NCBI RefSeq assembly: GCF_042100115.1 | Contig: NC_091280.1 | Span: 2,108,001-2,172,000 of the forward strand | From: Alternaria dauci | Lineage: Eukaryota; Ascomycota; Dothideomycetes; Pleosporales; Pleosporaceae | Direction: 5' to 3' | DNA: 64,000 bases | Shown: positions 1-11,031 of the stretch, piece after piece | Layout of the letters: every line of letters begins with the position of its first letter | Position numbering within the stretch: the first letter of the stretch is position 1 | The notes under the pieces: generated by a model | Databases searched by the model: none | Told to the model about the DNA's origin: nothing | What the model saw: the letters and a program-made list of their open reading frames with translations, nothing else | Program-made: the position numbers and the translations under genes

Positions 1-1045
1 GTGAGATGAGGTGGATGTAGCTGTCCAAGGCGATAAATGAACGTTAATGCGCATACACGCGATGCGGATGTTGAGTTGATGTTTGCATCTGCCGCTGGCC
101 CTGGGCGAGTGGTTATATGGGGAAAGAGGAGTGAACTGCACGCGGGTGCTCGGGAAGTCGCCATTAGCGTAGCGCAACCGGCTGCGCACTGTTCAACTCA
201 TGTCTTCCAACCTCCTGCACACCCACTCGTTTGATCCCTTGAATAAGAAAAGATATATGGGTACAGCTTCCGTGCCCTACCACCAAATGGGAATCCTACG
301 CTGCCGCTTGAAGAAACGCCTCCGCTGTCGATTATTCCGCCAGTTCGCTTAGGAAAGCCAGGTCAAACTGACATCGCATTTCTCAACTCAAAGTCAGACC
401 ATGGCGTTAATGAACAACAAGTGGAAGAGATAAGAGCCAATTCACAGGTTGCACAGGCCCCTTTGGTCGAGAAATTGCGATCTGGTGCACGTTGAAGATA
501 ATATAGAGATGCATGACGAGCATACGCAACTACTCAATCAGAAGATGACAACATCCAATCTTCTCCATCAAAGCTCGCACACGGAGCGAGATGCACCTTG
601 ATCTCGAGGATCTGGTCGTCAGAAGGCGTCTTCACCGGCCTGTGTGGCCGCTCTGCTATTCTGGAAGAACTAAGTACATACTCAGTGAGAGACGATCCCG
701 AACGCTCATCATGTGATGCTGATTGCCGTGGAGTCGATGATTGGCACGGATGTAATTTCTCTTGGATTACTGATACCGGGAGATTGTATGTCCGCTACGA
801 TTGCTTCTGGGAGAGGGGGGTAGGCAGAAGGCGGCGTCGACCCTGATGTGTGCGGCTTCTGCGATGGCGCTACGAAGACGTCTTCTCTTGAAGCTTCCAC
901 GCATAATCTCAGTCACGATGCCGTGAGGCTACGTTGAGTTTAATGAGACTCAACTCCTGATTCCGATAGTGCAATACAACTCACTACACGCGGCACAGCA
1001 TGTCTAGCAAAGAACACCGTATACCCGTCCACGTCCAGTCCACCA
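1..1045. other. no supported gene
   Basis: Short open frames on both strands lack recognisable motifs and show no coherent exon structure. I see no RNA gene or repeat here. The left part may belong to a gene outside the window. Confidence 0.5.
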
Positions 1046-1567
1046 TCATGCAGTTACATGTTCATCCATTCTTTTCTCCCACCTCGCAAGCACCACGAGA
1101 TTCGGCCACGCCCCTCGTATCTCAGCATCCCAACACTGCCTCGGAAACACTCGCTCCAGTATCTCCAAATCATCCGCTTCATAGGGCGTAATGTACTCGT
1201 CCCAGTCTGCTTCCTCAATACCCTCACATGTCACGGCTAGTTCATACAAGGTCAACATAGCAGCGAACCGCGCAATGGATTCCTCCTGCTCAGAGTTTTC
1301 TCGCGCCGAGTATTCAGACTGGGTCGGAGGAGAAGGCCGAGGGGACCGTGGATTGGGTTCAATGTCGCGCCAGGGTTTAGGATTCATTTTCTGATGCGAC
1401 AGTGATATTTCGGTCAGAGTAGGAGATGGCGGAGCAGTCTTGTCTGGCATGTGGGCGAGGATGGTGGAGGAAGAGGCCGTGGCGTCAATATATGCTTCTT
1501 GTTCTTTGGGGGTGGAGAAGGCGTGGTAGCGTGGAATTCTGTGTTTCGGCGCTAGAATGTTCCTCAT
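1046..1567 (-). CDS. hypothetical protein, 173 aa
   Basis: A single open frame of 173 codons with no family I recognise. The N-terminal half (about residues 1-95) is Pro/Ser-rich and probably disordered. The C-terminal half is acidic and better structured in appearance, with several Trp residues (WDEY, CWDAE, RWEKR) and the pattern YEADDLEILERVFP. No signal peptide or membrane segment is visible. The ATG at 1567 is the first in frame. About 100-200 bp upstream lies a segment that recurs upstream of the next minus-strand gene (see the repeat entries), so the two promoters may share ancestry. Translation is likely but unproven, and an upstream exon cannot be excluded. Confidence 0.5.
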   Translation of the reverse strand: MRNILAPKHRIPRYHAFSTPKEQEAYIDATASSSTILAHMPDKTAPPSPTLTEISLSHQKMNPKPWRDIEPNPRSPRPSPPTQSEYSARENSEQEESIARFAAMLTLYELAVTCEGIEEADWDEYITPYEADDLEILERVFPRQCWDAEIRGAWPNLVVLARWEKRMDEHVTA

Positions 1568-2076
1568 GTTGGGCTGAAGCCGGAGATGAAGGATTGATCT
1601 GGGAATTAATCCACGACGATGAGTTTCTTTGGAAGCAGAAGGAGAGGAACATGAGAGTTTGGGTCAGAGAAAAAACGTGTGAAGAAAGATGACGGCATTG
1701 GGTAGTATCATGAAGAGAACAACACGATGCTAAGGCGTTGCCGCGTTTGAAGTAAATATTCACTTGTGGTAGCTGTCGTTTGTCGTTCAAGTCGATATTG
1801 CTTCCTGCAGAGAAGAGAGCGTTGCGTGACTTGAACATTGAGAAATTCCTCTTCAGCTAGTGCCCTTTAAATGGGTATCCCACCTCAACGTAGCAACTTT
1901 GCCTTCCATCTACATCAGTATGAATGAGTAAATAGTTGTGTTGCATAAGACTCAGGTGTACTGGCTACGTACATATCTCACATGGCAGATACAAACAAAC
2001 GGTCTTGATTACAGTAACGTGACGCTGCCTACCTACGTACCACGTATCTGGTAAAGCACGCAAGCTGACGACATTC
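1568..2076. other. intergenic, contains copy A of a diverged repeat
   Basis: Region between two minus-strand genes. It holds the repeat copy listed at 1660-1782. The open frames in it are short and unsupported. Confidence 0.5.
1660..1782 (+). repeat. diverged direct repeat, copy A
   Basis: The core CGTTGCCGCGTTTGA (near 1734) and flanking sequence recur in the same orientation near 3382. Similarity runs over roughly 90 bp with small gaps: GAGAARAAACG, then AGTATCRTGAAGA, then ACGATGCTA, the core, and TATTCAC. Both copies lie upstream of a minus-strand gene. Confidence 0.55.
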
Positions 2077-3148
2077 CTATCTAAATTCCAATACGTTTTT
2101 GTCGTACGAGACTCCCACCCGGTCAGCATGCAGCCACTGCGACTCTCGATTATTTCCAATCCCACCCTGATACAGTCCGCTTGTGGAGTCTCTTGCTACA
2201 GCTTGTGTCTGCGCCATCGAGTCTTTTGTGTGCATAAATTTCGCCCATATACCTTCGCGTTCTAGAACGTGGTCGAGTGTATCCAACCATTTACCACCAC
2301 CAGAGAGCTGCAGCTTGTCAATATGTTGACTCTGATACACGCGAATCACTGATTCGGCACGAGCATGCGAGTCTTCGTACATGGCCGCTAGTTGGATCGT
2401 CGGGAGCAGAATAGCTTGCTCTAGGCTGTATGACTTGGGGCTGGACTGGCTCGCTGATCTAGTGTCGCGAAGACGTACAAGGAGATCTGCAAGCGTCATC
2501 TTTCTTGGGACTTGGGCCTCGTTGAAACAGTGAACCGGACCACAGAGTGTATCCGAGAGCTGTCGGGCTTCCGACTCAGACACGCTGTGAATGGATACAT
2601 CACCTTCGTAGTCGGCGCACAGATGCAGTAACTTGAAGAGGTCCCGGTAGAGGTTTGGCATGTCGAATTCCTGCTCAGTGCGGACATAGTCGACGGATTG
2701 TCGTGCGGTCCAGACAAGCCCTGGCACGTATATCATCAACTGGAAGCGGAAAATGCCACCCCATGAAGTGAATTTACCCCCAGGGACTGAGTCAAACTTT
2801 GGAGGCTGAAGTGCTATGTAAGGAATTTTGCAGGTTTTCTTACGGCATACTTGTTTCGCTAACTCAAGTGATACCTTCATCATGTCCTCGCAGCCAGACC
2901 AGTTGCGGAGAGACTGTCGAATTGGCTTGACAGAGAGCAGCAGATTAGTAGCATTGGTGCTACTGCGAGTCGACCCAGTTATTGACTCTTTGTCGGTTGA
3001 AGGTACGAGTGTTTCCTTTGCTACCCCGCCCGCCGTTTTTGGTCTTTGTTCAAGTACGGTAGCCAGCTTTATGAACGAGTCGTATAGGGTATCGTGGAAG
3101 ATTCCTAGCCAGTGTTCTCCATAGTATGTTTTTGTTCTTTGTGGTGGC
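2077..3148 (-). CDS. hypothetical protein, 5' end unresolved (at least 356 aa)
   Basis: The last exon is open from about 3148 to the stop at 2077. The first in-frame ATG is at 2883, but the frame stays open upstream with protein-like sequence (YYGEHWLGIFHDTLYDSF), so 2883 is probably not the start. An acceptor-like TTCACAG precedes position 3148, and an in-frame stop lies just beyond it. A first exon is therefore expected between about 3150 and 3434; I could not place it. The protein is soluble in appearance, with no signal peptide and no motif I recognise. Its middle part contains WGGIFRFQLMIYVPGLVW and a Leu-rich helical stretch (YRDLFKLLHLCADYEG). It resembles the many lineage-specific cytosolic proteins of filamentous ascomycetes. 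No function is proposed. Confidence 0.5.
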
Positions 3149-3299
3149 CTGTGAACGTGGTGTGCTAGGTGATGTCAGCTGTTGGTGGCGCTTTTAGAGC
3201 GGACAGAGTCTTATCATATGATAGCCAGAATTTGTCTCATATGCAGTTCGTACATGGAAACTGTATACTAAACTCAACTTTTGCCGGGAAGATCGCGTG

Positions 3300-3412
3300 G
3301 ACGTAACAGTTGAGCAAGAGAAGAAACGCATCAAGACGACGAAATTGACGAGTATCGTGAAGATAAAATACGATGCTATGACGTTGCCGCGTTTGATATT
3401 CACAATACATGC
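3300..3412 (+). repeat. diverged direct repeat, copy B
   Basis: Second copy of the segment described at 1660-1782, with the core CGTTGCCGCGTTTGA near 3382. It lies just upstream of the unresolved 5' end of the minus-strand gene ending at 2077. Confidence 0.55.
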
Positions 3413-3434
3413 AATGACCATAGTATATCCTTCA

Positions 3435-4490
3435 CTATATCTTACTCGACACCGGCCCATCATCCGTAGCCAAGATATCACATAACCAATCAGCAGCTTT
3501 ATCAGCCATCTGTTTAGGAAACGCGTGTTCTACGCCCTCAAACAGCACATCTTCAAACACAATGTCCAGGCTCGAATCTTCCGCCAATACCTGTTTGAAG
3601 ATGTTGTAAAAGGGCTCACCAGCCGAGTACGGCACGAGCTTATCCGCCTGACCACTGAGGTTCAGAATGCGCTTGCCCTGCAGTTTCTCTTTCATAAGCG
3701 CTTTCATCCTGGATAGCTGCGCCTGGTCGGGCGGTGTGTCATGGCCTATGGGATTGAACATGCCCGGTAGTAATAATCCAGCTGGGTCATACTGCGCAAT
3801 CGCATCTTGAAGTGCCTGTGGGAAGTCTGGAGATGCAAGAAAGGCGCTGCCAGGCGGTGTAGTCTCCGTGTACGTCTTTCGCTTGGACAAACGCGCGCGG
3901 TCGGTTAGCAAACGCGTATAGTCTGGACAGCCAATGCCGACGACTCCAACCGTGATGCGCGGATCACCAAGCAGGCAATGCCATGTCGCGTGGCCACCTA
4001 GCGAAATACCAAGAGCAAAGTGTTGTTGGATCTTGGGGCTGTCCTTGGCGGTGAAGATGTAGGATTCGAGGTGATTGATGAGCTGCGAGGTATCGGTCGC
4101 CGTGCCGTGAAAACATCCAAACATGTCCTGTGCATGCGTCTCGTTTCCTTCTCTCCAAGCCTGGTTGTGCAGGTCGTCGACTTTGCGTGACCCGTGGTTG
4201 CGCTGGTCGAATGCAGCGGCGATGAGGCCCTTTGGACGAGGACCAGCCCGCCCGTCTTGTACACGATGATTCCAGGCGGAGATGACGCGCCTGGCTATGG
4301 GAGCCATGGTCTCTTTGGTCTGTAAACGCGGATTGAGGAGCCATAGACAGGCAATTGAGGATGGGGAAGCGGGTAGCTCGTCTAGGCCGTGGACGTCAAC
4401 GAGGATGCCGGCGATTGTGATGGTTCGCGAGGAGACGGGGAGGTCGGACGAGTCGTGTGTCCCGTGGAGGGGGTTCGTAGTCGCAGCCAT
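3435..4490 (-). CDS. alpha/beta hydrolase, 351 aa
   Basis: An intronless alpha/beta-hydrolase-fold protein, probably a cytosolic serine esterase or peptidase-like enzyme. The nucleophile elbow is GISLGG with Ser163. The likely acid is Asp283 (QADKLVP) and the likely general base His322 (GVEHAFP). The order and spacing are those of a canonical triad. The N-terminal part contains FDQRNHGSR (about 94-102), the usual DxRGHG-like segment after strand 4. No signal peptide is seen. Length is normal for the family. The start at 4490 is the first in-frame ATG and leaves a 775-bp region shared with the divergent phospholipase D gene. The substrate cannot be deduced. Family assignment is secure, specificity is not. 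Confidence 0.85.
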   Translation of the reverse strand: MAATTNPLHGTHDSSDLPVSSRTITIAGILVDVHGLDELPASPSSIACLWLLNPRLQTKETMAPIARRVISAWNHRVQDGRAGPRPKGLIAAAFDQRNHGSRKVDDLHNQAWREGNETHAQDMFGCFHGTATDTSQLINHLESYIFTAKDSPKIQQHFALGISLGGHATWHCLLGDPRITVGVVGIGCPDYTRLLTDRARLSKRKTYTETTPPGSAFLASPDFPQALQDAIAQYDPAGLLLPGMFNPIGHDTPPDQAQLSRMKALMKEKLQGKRILNLSGQADKLVPYSAGEPFYNIFKQVLAEDSSLDIVFEDVLFEGVEHAFPKQMADKAADWLCDILATDDGPVSSKI

Positions 4491-5265
4491 GTTGACCTAG
4501 GAATAATAAAAACGATGAGAAATAATTGAGCAGTTGGCGCGACTAGGGCAGAAGATGTGAGGCTCTTCGTCTGAAGTAACTTGGGATGCGAGAGCGGAGG
4601 GGCAGCACCTCCGGGACCGAGGCTGCCCGTTGACGGCAGAACTACACCATCATCGTCTGGCATACGCGATAGCCACGCGTTGTGCCGATGACAACGCGTG
4701 GAGACATGGCATCAGTCGACAGAAGTATGGGAGGGCAGCCCGTCATGTGTACGTATAGGAATGCGGTGCACTCGTGTCCAGACGCCCTGGAGGTACAATG
4801 CGGGGTGCACGGTGAGAAGAGCGGTGCATGTCAACGCGACATGACAAATATACGGGAGCCGATTGCCGTCGTGTGCATGCAGGCGGTCAGCAAGGCGGAA
4901 GAGGGCCCCTGACACCAAAAGTGCTAGCGCATCCAGACAGTTCACCGGGGAGAGCACCTGGGAGATTACTCGAACCGCGCAGGGACCCGGCCAGTCGTAT
5001 ACCCATCAGCTGCGCCGCGTGTACTCTTTTTTCCCTCCGACTGCTGGTGACTTGGAATCATTACTGCCAACTCGCTTTCACTTGTCCTGGCCCAGCAATT
5101 CGCAGCAATTCCCATCGTGACGAGTGACGGCAGCCGGTTTCCTGCCAACACCACCATGGCCCTATAACCACCCACAACCCGAGCAACCACAGCCTTCCCC
5201 CCACGCGACCTCGCCGGAAGGAAATATCCTCGTAATTCCCTTCGTTCCCCCGTGTCTTTGCCATC
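4491..5265. promoter_or_regulatory. divergent intergenic region, hydrolase / phospholipase D
   Basis: Separates two divergently transcribed genes and so must carry both promoters. The 150 bp before the phospholipase ATG are C/A-rich on the plus strand, as is common in fungal 5' leaders. No specific factor site was identified. Confidence 0.5.
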
Positions 5266-8200
5266 ATGGCTGGCTCCAACAGCTCCTCGCCCATGGCACG
5301 CAGTCCCCGGTCCAGATCACCGGCAGTATCAGCAAGGGCAGACGACTCGGGTCGACTGCTCCCCCCGCTGGCGTCGGGACAGGTCCGGAATGAGACTCAA
5401 GACATACACAACCCGGGGCCGTTGGACGGCGCCCCCAAGATCATGCGGTCCGCCCCAACAGGCTCGCCCTTGTCCACCAAAGAAGCCGGCGAATTCCCCT
5501 TCCATGCGCCGGCGAATGCGAACGGGGGCAGTATCCCCCTCGAAGCCGCCGACGTCGCCATGCGCGCCCCGAAACCCTCGTCGCACATGTCGAATGCCTC
5601 CACCAGCTCCTACTACCCTCCCTTTGCGCCCATGTCGAGACACCCCACCGAGAGCGAGCTCTCCGACGCCCCACGAGAACGCAAGAGCGTCCAGTTCGCG
5701 CGTTCAGCCACATTCACAGCCGACCCGCCCGCAGCAGACTCGCGGCAGCAGTCATGGGAGGTGGACGAGGGCGAGGGAAAGGGCAAGGAGCGGATTACAC
5801 CAAGCTCGTCACTCATGGGCAAGCTGAGGGCACTGGCCGCCCCGATCCAGGGACACGGCCGGAGCCTCAGCGCTCTGACAGCTGCCGGCCACGAAGGCGG
5901 CTCACCACACGGCCAACTGTCGCCCACGTCTGAGCTCGACGAGCCGCGGTACGACAGCGAGGCTGACGCTGATGGCGAGTCGAGCGCTGGCGAGGGGGCT
6001 GCAAGGAGACCGAGACAAAAGAGGCGGAAGAGCAGCCGGCGCTGGTTCGATGGCGAGGGCGAAGGCACTCAGACAGCCCCGACCACGCCCAAGCAGTCCA
6101 CCGGCGGCTTCTTCTCGCGTGACTCACCCAACATGACACCCACTTCGACCCGTCCGGGCTTCCTGCGCCGATCGACCATGGACGACATACCCGAGAACGA
6201 GCGTCAGGGCTACTCAGAGGACGAAGGCCGCTCGCGCATCGCAAAGGAGAGCGCCTGGACACGCGGGCTGCACAGTGCAAGAGGACTCTCGTACGGGGGT
6301 CTGCGGAGACACGACCCCAACGCTGAAGAATCCGAAGGACAGAGCCGGCCCACGGGCAACTTGCGAAGCCTGACTACATTCAGGGGCGCTGCTGGTGAAG
6401 CTGGACAACCCTCACCATGGCGCATGCGTAGCGAACGAACATCGAGTTTGAGCGCCCAGAAGTGGAAGTCGATCAAGAACAGCCTGAAGCTTTTGGGGAA
6501 CCGTCAAAAGGCAGAACGCCAGATTGATCACGCAAAGTCGGCAGAACTCATGGCCGAACTGCTTGCAGGCGCACCCGCAGCCTTGTTCTTCGCGAGTATG
6601 TTTCAGCGCGATGAGCATGGTCACCGCAGGATACCAGTCCTCCTTGAGCAGCTCAAGGTTACCATCACCGACACGGACCGCCCCGCCAAGAAGGAGGGCG
6701 ATCGCCACACGGCCTTGCGTATTGAGTTGGAATACGGTAGTGGTCTGACTAGGATGAAGTGGGTTGTCTACAGGAGCGTTGCCGACTTTGCGAACCTGCA
6801 TCTGAAGTTCAAAGTCCAGGAGAAGCAAGACGCCTTCCGTAGTCGTCCGGCTAACCGCGTGCGAGAGATCAAAGACAAGACCGCCAAAGACGGCGAGAAC
6901 GAAAAGGAAGAGGAGAAAGAAGATCCGCGGACCAAGCTTCCGCGCTTCCCCAGGAGTGTTTTGCCCTACCTTCGAGGACTTCGCGGCTATGGCATCTTGG
7001 ACGACGAAGGCGAGGAAGAAGAGGAAGAGGTTGCAGTTGGCGGTACAGCCAGCGGACCCGAAGGCGATGCAAGCGCTACCGAACGACCAAATAAACCCAA
7101 GCGGGGAAAATCTTCATTCCTCGGACGTAGGCAGTCCAGCGTAAGTGGAAGTCAGGCCCAGGGCGCTGTCGCTGCACTCGTAGCGAGACAAGGCAGTTTT
7201 GCTGGGGCCGCTGGCCAGCCTCTACAGGCGAAACAGACCCATCACGACCGGCAACGGAAGAAGCTGGAACAATACCTGCGAGGTCTCATGACCTATCTCA
7301 TCTTCCGCCCTGACAGCAATCGCCTGTGCAAGTTCCTCGAGCTGTCTGCTCTTGGTGTTCGCCTAGCCGCTGAGGGTGGCTATCATGGCAAGGAAGGGTA
7401 TATGATGATCAAATCTTCAAAGGGCGTCGACAACAGGAAAGGCTGGACTAAGCTCGGCATGATGAACCGCCACTGGCCCAAATGGTTCTTGGTAAGGCAC
7501 AGCTACGTTGTCTGCGTAGACTCACCCGAGGAGATGAACGTCTATGATGTCTTCTTGGTCGACGCCGACTTCCATCTCGACACTAAATCCGCCAGAATAA
7601 GAGATAAAAAAGCCAGAGATCTTGCAAGCGAGGCAAAGGCATCTGCGACAGGTCATCACCAGCTGAAGCTCGTCAACGCCGAACGCAAGATGAAGTTGCT
7701 TGCTCGCAACGAGCGGATGCTCCATCAGTTTGAGGAGTCCATTAACTTCATGTCACAGAACACACTGTGGTCTCAACGCCAGCGCTTCGACAGCTTTGCT
7801 CCCGTGCGCAAGAAGATCTACGCGCAATGGCTCGTAGACGGCCGCGACTACATGTGGAATGTATCTCGAGCAATTAGTATGGCGCGAGACGTCATCTACA
7901 TTCACGACTGGTGGCTCAGTCCTGAACTGTACCTGCGTCGCCCAGCCGCCATCAGTCAGAAGTGGAGGCTGGACAGATTGCTCCAGCGCAAAGCACAGGA
8001 AGGTGTCAAGATCTTTGTGATTATGTATCGCAACATCGGTGCTGCTATTCCTATTGACTCCGAATACTCCAAGTTCTCTCTGCTCGATCTCCACCCGAAC
8101 ATCTTCGTTCAGCGATCGCCAAACCAGATCCGTCAGAACACATTCTTCTGGTCTCACCACGAGAAGATTTGCGTTATTGACCACACTGTAGCTTTCTGTG

Positions 8201-11031
8201 GAGGCGTTGATCTGTGTTTCGGTCGATGGGATACACCACAGCACGTTGTAGTTGACGACAAGCCTACAGGCTTCGAGCTGGATGACACACCCAAGGATGC
8301 CGACCACTGTCAGCTGTGGCCGGGTAAGGACTACTCTAACCCCCGTGTGCAAGATTTCTTCGCCCTCGACAAACCCTACGAGGAGATGTACGACCGCTCC
8401 AGAGTTCCTAGGATGCCATGGCACGACGTCGGCATGCAGATTGTGGGCCAACCAGCCCGCGACCTGACCCGTCACTTCGTACAGCGGTGGAACTACCTGT
8501 TGCGCCAGCGCAAACCTTCTCGGCCCACGCCCTTCCTTCTTCCACCACCCGACTTCAACCCAGCCGACATTGAAGCGCTTGGGCTGGACGGAACTTGCGA
8601 AGTCCAGATTCTACGTTCTGCTTGTGCTTGGTCACTGGGTACGCCCAACAAGGTCGAGCACAGCATCATGAACGCATACGTGCAGATGATTGCCACTTCC
8701 GAGCATTTTGTTTACATTGAAAACCAGTTCTACATCAGTAGTGGCGAGGTGCTTGGGACGAAGATTGAAAACAAAATCAACGATGCGATTGTCGACCGCA
8801 TCAAGCGTGCTCACGCCAACGACGAGGACTGGAGAGCATGCATCATGCTTCCGCTGATGCCTGGATACCAGAACACTGTCGATGAGCAGGAAGGCAGCAG
8901 TGTTCGCCTTATCATGACGTGTCAATATCACAGCATCTGCCGTGGCGAGGGTTCCATCTTCGGCCGCTTGCGAGCTGCCGGCATTGAGCCGGAAGACTAC
9001 ATCAACTTCTACGCACTGCGATCGTGGGGCGAGATTGGCCCAAACAAAATGTTGGTAACAGAGCAGCTGTACATCCACGCCAAGATCATGGTTGTCGACG
9101 ATCGAGTTGCCATCATTGGGTCTGCCAACATCAACGAGCGTTCTATGCTGGGATCACGAGACTCTGAGATTGCCGCTGTCATTCGCGATACTGAATTGCT
9201 TGATTCGTACATGGGTGGTCAGCCATACAAGGTCGGCAAGTTTCCGCACACATTGCGCATGCGCCTCATGCGAGAGCATCTCGGTGTTGATGTTGACTGC
9301 ATTTCCGAAGAAGAGATGCTCAGCCAAATGTCTGATGCCGATAGTGTCGGGTTTCAGACTGAATCCTCTGGACCTGGATCGCCTACAGCTCAGCGTGCGA
9401 CCGAAGAGAAGTTGGAAGAGAACCACTCCAGGATGCAGGATGAGCTCATCCAGAAGGCGGAGAGACTACACAGCTTCAACCATGACTTTGATTGGGCGCA
9501 GGACCAGAATCCTCATCTGCAAAGCGTCAAGAAGCCATCAGCCGATTCTCGAGTCCAGCACAACTCTGCGCACAGCAAGGATGTTAGGGGAGAGGGTACT
9601 GACCATATGCTTGAAGCTGTAGAGACCCGGCCAGTCACCACCATAGCCCGAGACTCCTACATCGACGAGCATGGTCATGAAAAACTCGTCACCGATATTG
9701 CTGCAGAAGGTGCTGCGGCTACACCACGAAAGAGCGCGACGCTCAGGACACGGAAGCGTAGTGGCACCACTGGTACCCGGACCAGCGCCATCAGCGCACA
9801 AACCGAAGGAACCGGTTATGCTGGCCTGCCACCTCCTAAGCTACCCCGTATGGACACGCTGAAGCTAGGCCTGACACAACTCAGTCAGCTGCCTGCTTTG
9901 CCGCTTCTGGATGATACCGACATTGGCGGTCCACCTGCCCTACAGCGAACCGTCAGCCAAGGTTCTTCCTCCATCCTCAATCCCCTTCTCTCCGAAATGC
10001 GTCGACCCATCATCACCGAAGACTGCATGCGTGACCCCATCAACGACACCTTCTTCCTGGACACTTGGCACCAAGTCGCAGAGAACAACACGAAGCTCTT
10101 CCGCCAGGTCTTCCGTTGTATGCCTGATAACGAGGTCCGGACATGGAAAGAGTACCAGGAGTATGCTGCCTTTTCGGAACGCTTCACCAAATCTCAAGGT
10201 GGAGACAAGAGCCAGATGCACAAACAGCAGGAAGCACCAGGTACCACTGGACCACCCGGTACCGGTCTCACAAGCAAGTTCACATCGGGGGCTGGTGCTG
10301 TCGGCAAGCAAGTCGGAGCCCTAGGCGAGAAGCTCAGCGAGAAGATGACCAACAACTCGGACCGCGTCAACGGCGAGAACGTCCACGGATCAACGCACCA
10401 CTCGAGCATGGGCGGCGTAGAACAATGGGCCAACGACCAAGAGAAACGCGTGCAATCCCAAAGCCCGCCTCCACCCACACGCGGTGGTCTTCACGTCGAA
10501 ACAGCATCCGGTTCGACCCTCAACGAGAAGCTAGCCCCAGAACCCGCTGACGATGCGGTCGTATCGCCTATGAACCCCGCTCCTCCGGAAAAGACTTTCA
10601 CATTCCCTGCTCCCCCTCCTATACCGAATGATCACACATCCCACATGGATTTTGCGAACCAAAACGCACCACCACAAACATCCCACTCGATGCGCGACCG
10701 CTCCCAACGCGTCACCATTTCCGAACCCCCAATCCACCCCTCCGCTCTTCCACAGAACCAAACTCACAACACCTACCAAAACGGAAACACGCCGAACCGC
10801 TCGAACACGAAACGCTCGCAGCGGCGCCGTGCGACGACCAAGAGCTCGAATAGGCAGTTCCATGCGACGGATGCGGATATCATGTTGGATAAGGAGGATG
10901 CGAAGAGGTTGTTGGAGTTGGTGCAGGGGCATATTGTGTTGTGGCCGTATGATTGGTTGGAGAGTGAGGAGAGGGGTGGGGGGTGGTTGTATAATGTGGA
11001 TCAGATTGCGCCGTTGGAGATTTATAATTAG
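5266..11031 (+). CDS. SPO14: phospholipase D, Spo14/PLD1 type, 1921 aa
   Basis: Phosphatidylcholine-hydrolysing phospholipase D, which releases phosphatidic acid at membranes and is involved in vesicle traffic and, in yeast, sporulation. Order: a long disordered Ser/Pro/Arg-rich N-terminus (1-450); a PX domain (about 455-570) with an acidic insert; a PH-like domain (about 710-820); and the catalytic core. Both HKD motifs are intact: His965-Lys967-Asp972 (HEKICVID) and His1271-Lys1273-Asp1278 (HAKIMVVD, followed by GSANINERS). The C-terminal tail, rich in Pro/Thr, ends in the conserved block HIVLWPYDWL...PLEIYN. The gene is a single uninterrupted frame. It is longer than the yeast protein (1683 aa), mainly because of the disordered N- and C-terminal stretches. 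The ATG context (catcATGGC) is good. The PX-PH-HKD order identifies the PLD1/Spo14 family with confidence. Confidence 0.95.
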   Translation: MAGSNSSSPMARSPRSRSPAVSARADDSGRLLPPLASGQVRNETQDIHNPGPLDGAPKIMRSAPTGSPLSTKEAGEFPFHAPANANGGSIPLEAADVAMRAPKPSSHMSNASTSSYYPPFAPMSRHPTESELSDAPRERKSVQFARSATFTADPPAADSRQQSWEVDEGEGKGKERITPSSSLMGKLRALAAPIQGHGRSLSALTAAGHEGGSPHGQLSPTSELDEPRYDSEADADGESSAGEGAARRPRQKRRKSSRRWFDGEGEGTQTAPTTPKQSTGGFFSRDSPNMTPTSTRPGFLRRSTMDDIPENERQGYSEDEGRSRIAKESAWTRGLHSARGLSYGGLRRHDPNAEESEGQSRPTGNLRSLTTFRGAAGEAGQPSPWRMRSERTSSLSAQKWKSIKNSLKLLGNRQKAERQIDHAKSAELMAELLAGAPAALFFASMFQRDEHGHRRIPVLLEQLKVTITDTDRPAKKEGDRHTALRIELEYGSGLTRMKWVVYRSVADFANLHLKFKVQEKQDAFRSRPANRVREIKDKTAKDGENEKEEEKEDPRTKLPRFPRSVLPYLRGLRGYGILDDEGEEEEEEVAVGGTASGPEGDASATERPNKPKRGKSSFLGRRQSSVSGSQAQGAVAALVARQGSFAGAAGQPLQAKQTHHDRQRKKLEQYLRGLMTYLIFRPDSNRLCKFLELSALGVRLAAEGGYHGKEGYMMIKSSKGVDNRKGWTKLGMMNRHWPKWFLVRHSYVVCVDSPEEMNVYDVFLVDADFHLDTKSARIRDKKARDLASEAKASATGHHQLKLVNAERKMKLLARNERMLHQFEESINFMSQNTLWSQRQRFDSFAPVRKKIYAQWLVDGRDYMWNVSRAISMARDVIYIHDWWLSPELYLRRPAAISQKWRLDRLLQRKAQEGVKIFVIMYRNIGAAIPIDSEYSKFSLLDLHPNIFVQRSPNQIRQNTFFWSHHEKICVIDHTVAFCGGVDLCFGRWDTPQHVVVDDKPTGFELDDTPKDADHCQLWPGKDYSNPRVQDFFALDKPYEEMYDRSRVPRMPWHDVGMQIVGQPARDLTRHFVQRWNYLLRQRKPSRPTPFLLPPPDFNPADIEALGLDGTCEVQILRSACAWSLGTPNKVEHSIMNAYVQMIATSEHFVYIENQFYISSGEVLGTKIENKINDAIVDRIKRAHANDEDWRACIMLPLMPGYQNTVDEQEGSSVRLIMTCQYHSICRGEGSIFGRLRAAGIEPEDYINFYALRSWGEIGPNKMLVTEQLYIHAKIMVVDDRVAIIGSANINERSMLGSRDSEIAAVIRDTELLDSYMGGQPYKVGKFPHTLRMRLMREHLGVDVDCISEEEMLSQMSDADSVGFQTESSGPGSPTAQRATEEKLEENHSRMQDELIQKAERLHSFNHDFDWAQDQNPHLQSVKKPSADSRVQHNSAHSKDVRGEGTDHMLEAVETRPVTTIARDSYIDEHGHEKLVTDIAAEGAAATPRKSATLRTRKRSGTTGTRTSAISAQTEGTGYAGLPPPKLPRMDTLKLGLTQLSQLPALPLLDDTDIGGPPALQRTVSQGSSSILNPLLSEMRRPIITEDCMRDPINDTFFLDTWHQVAENNTKLFRQVFRCMPDNEVRTWKEYQEYAAFSERFTKSQGGDKSQMHKQQEAPGTTGPPGTGLTSKFTSGAGAVGKQVGALGEKLSEKMTNNSDRVNGENVHGSTHHSSMGGVEQWANDQEKRVQSQSPPPPTRGGLHVETASGSTLNEKLAPEPADDAVVSPMNPAPPEKTFTFPAPPPIPNDHTSHMDFANQNAPPQTSHSMRDRSQRVTISEPPIHPSALPQNQTHNTYQNGNTPNRSNTKRSQRRRATTKSSNRQFHATDADIMLDKEDAKRLLELVQGHIVLWPYDWLESEERGGGWLYNVDQIAPLEIYN

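Noticed and set aside
598..846. 82-codon plus-strand frame near the left edge
   Set aside because: No motif and codon content like random sequence; no neighbouring exon found.
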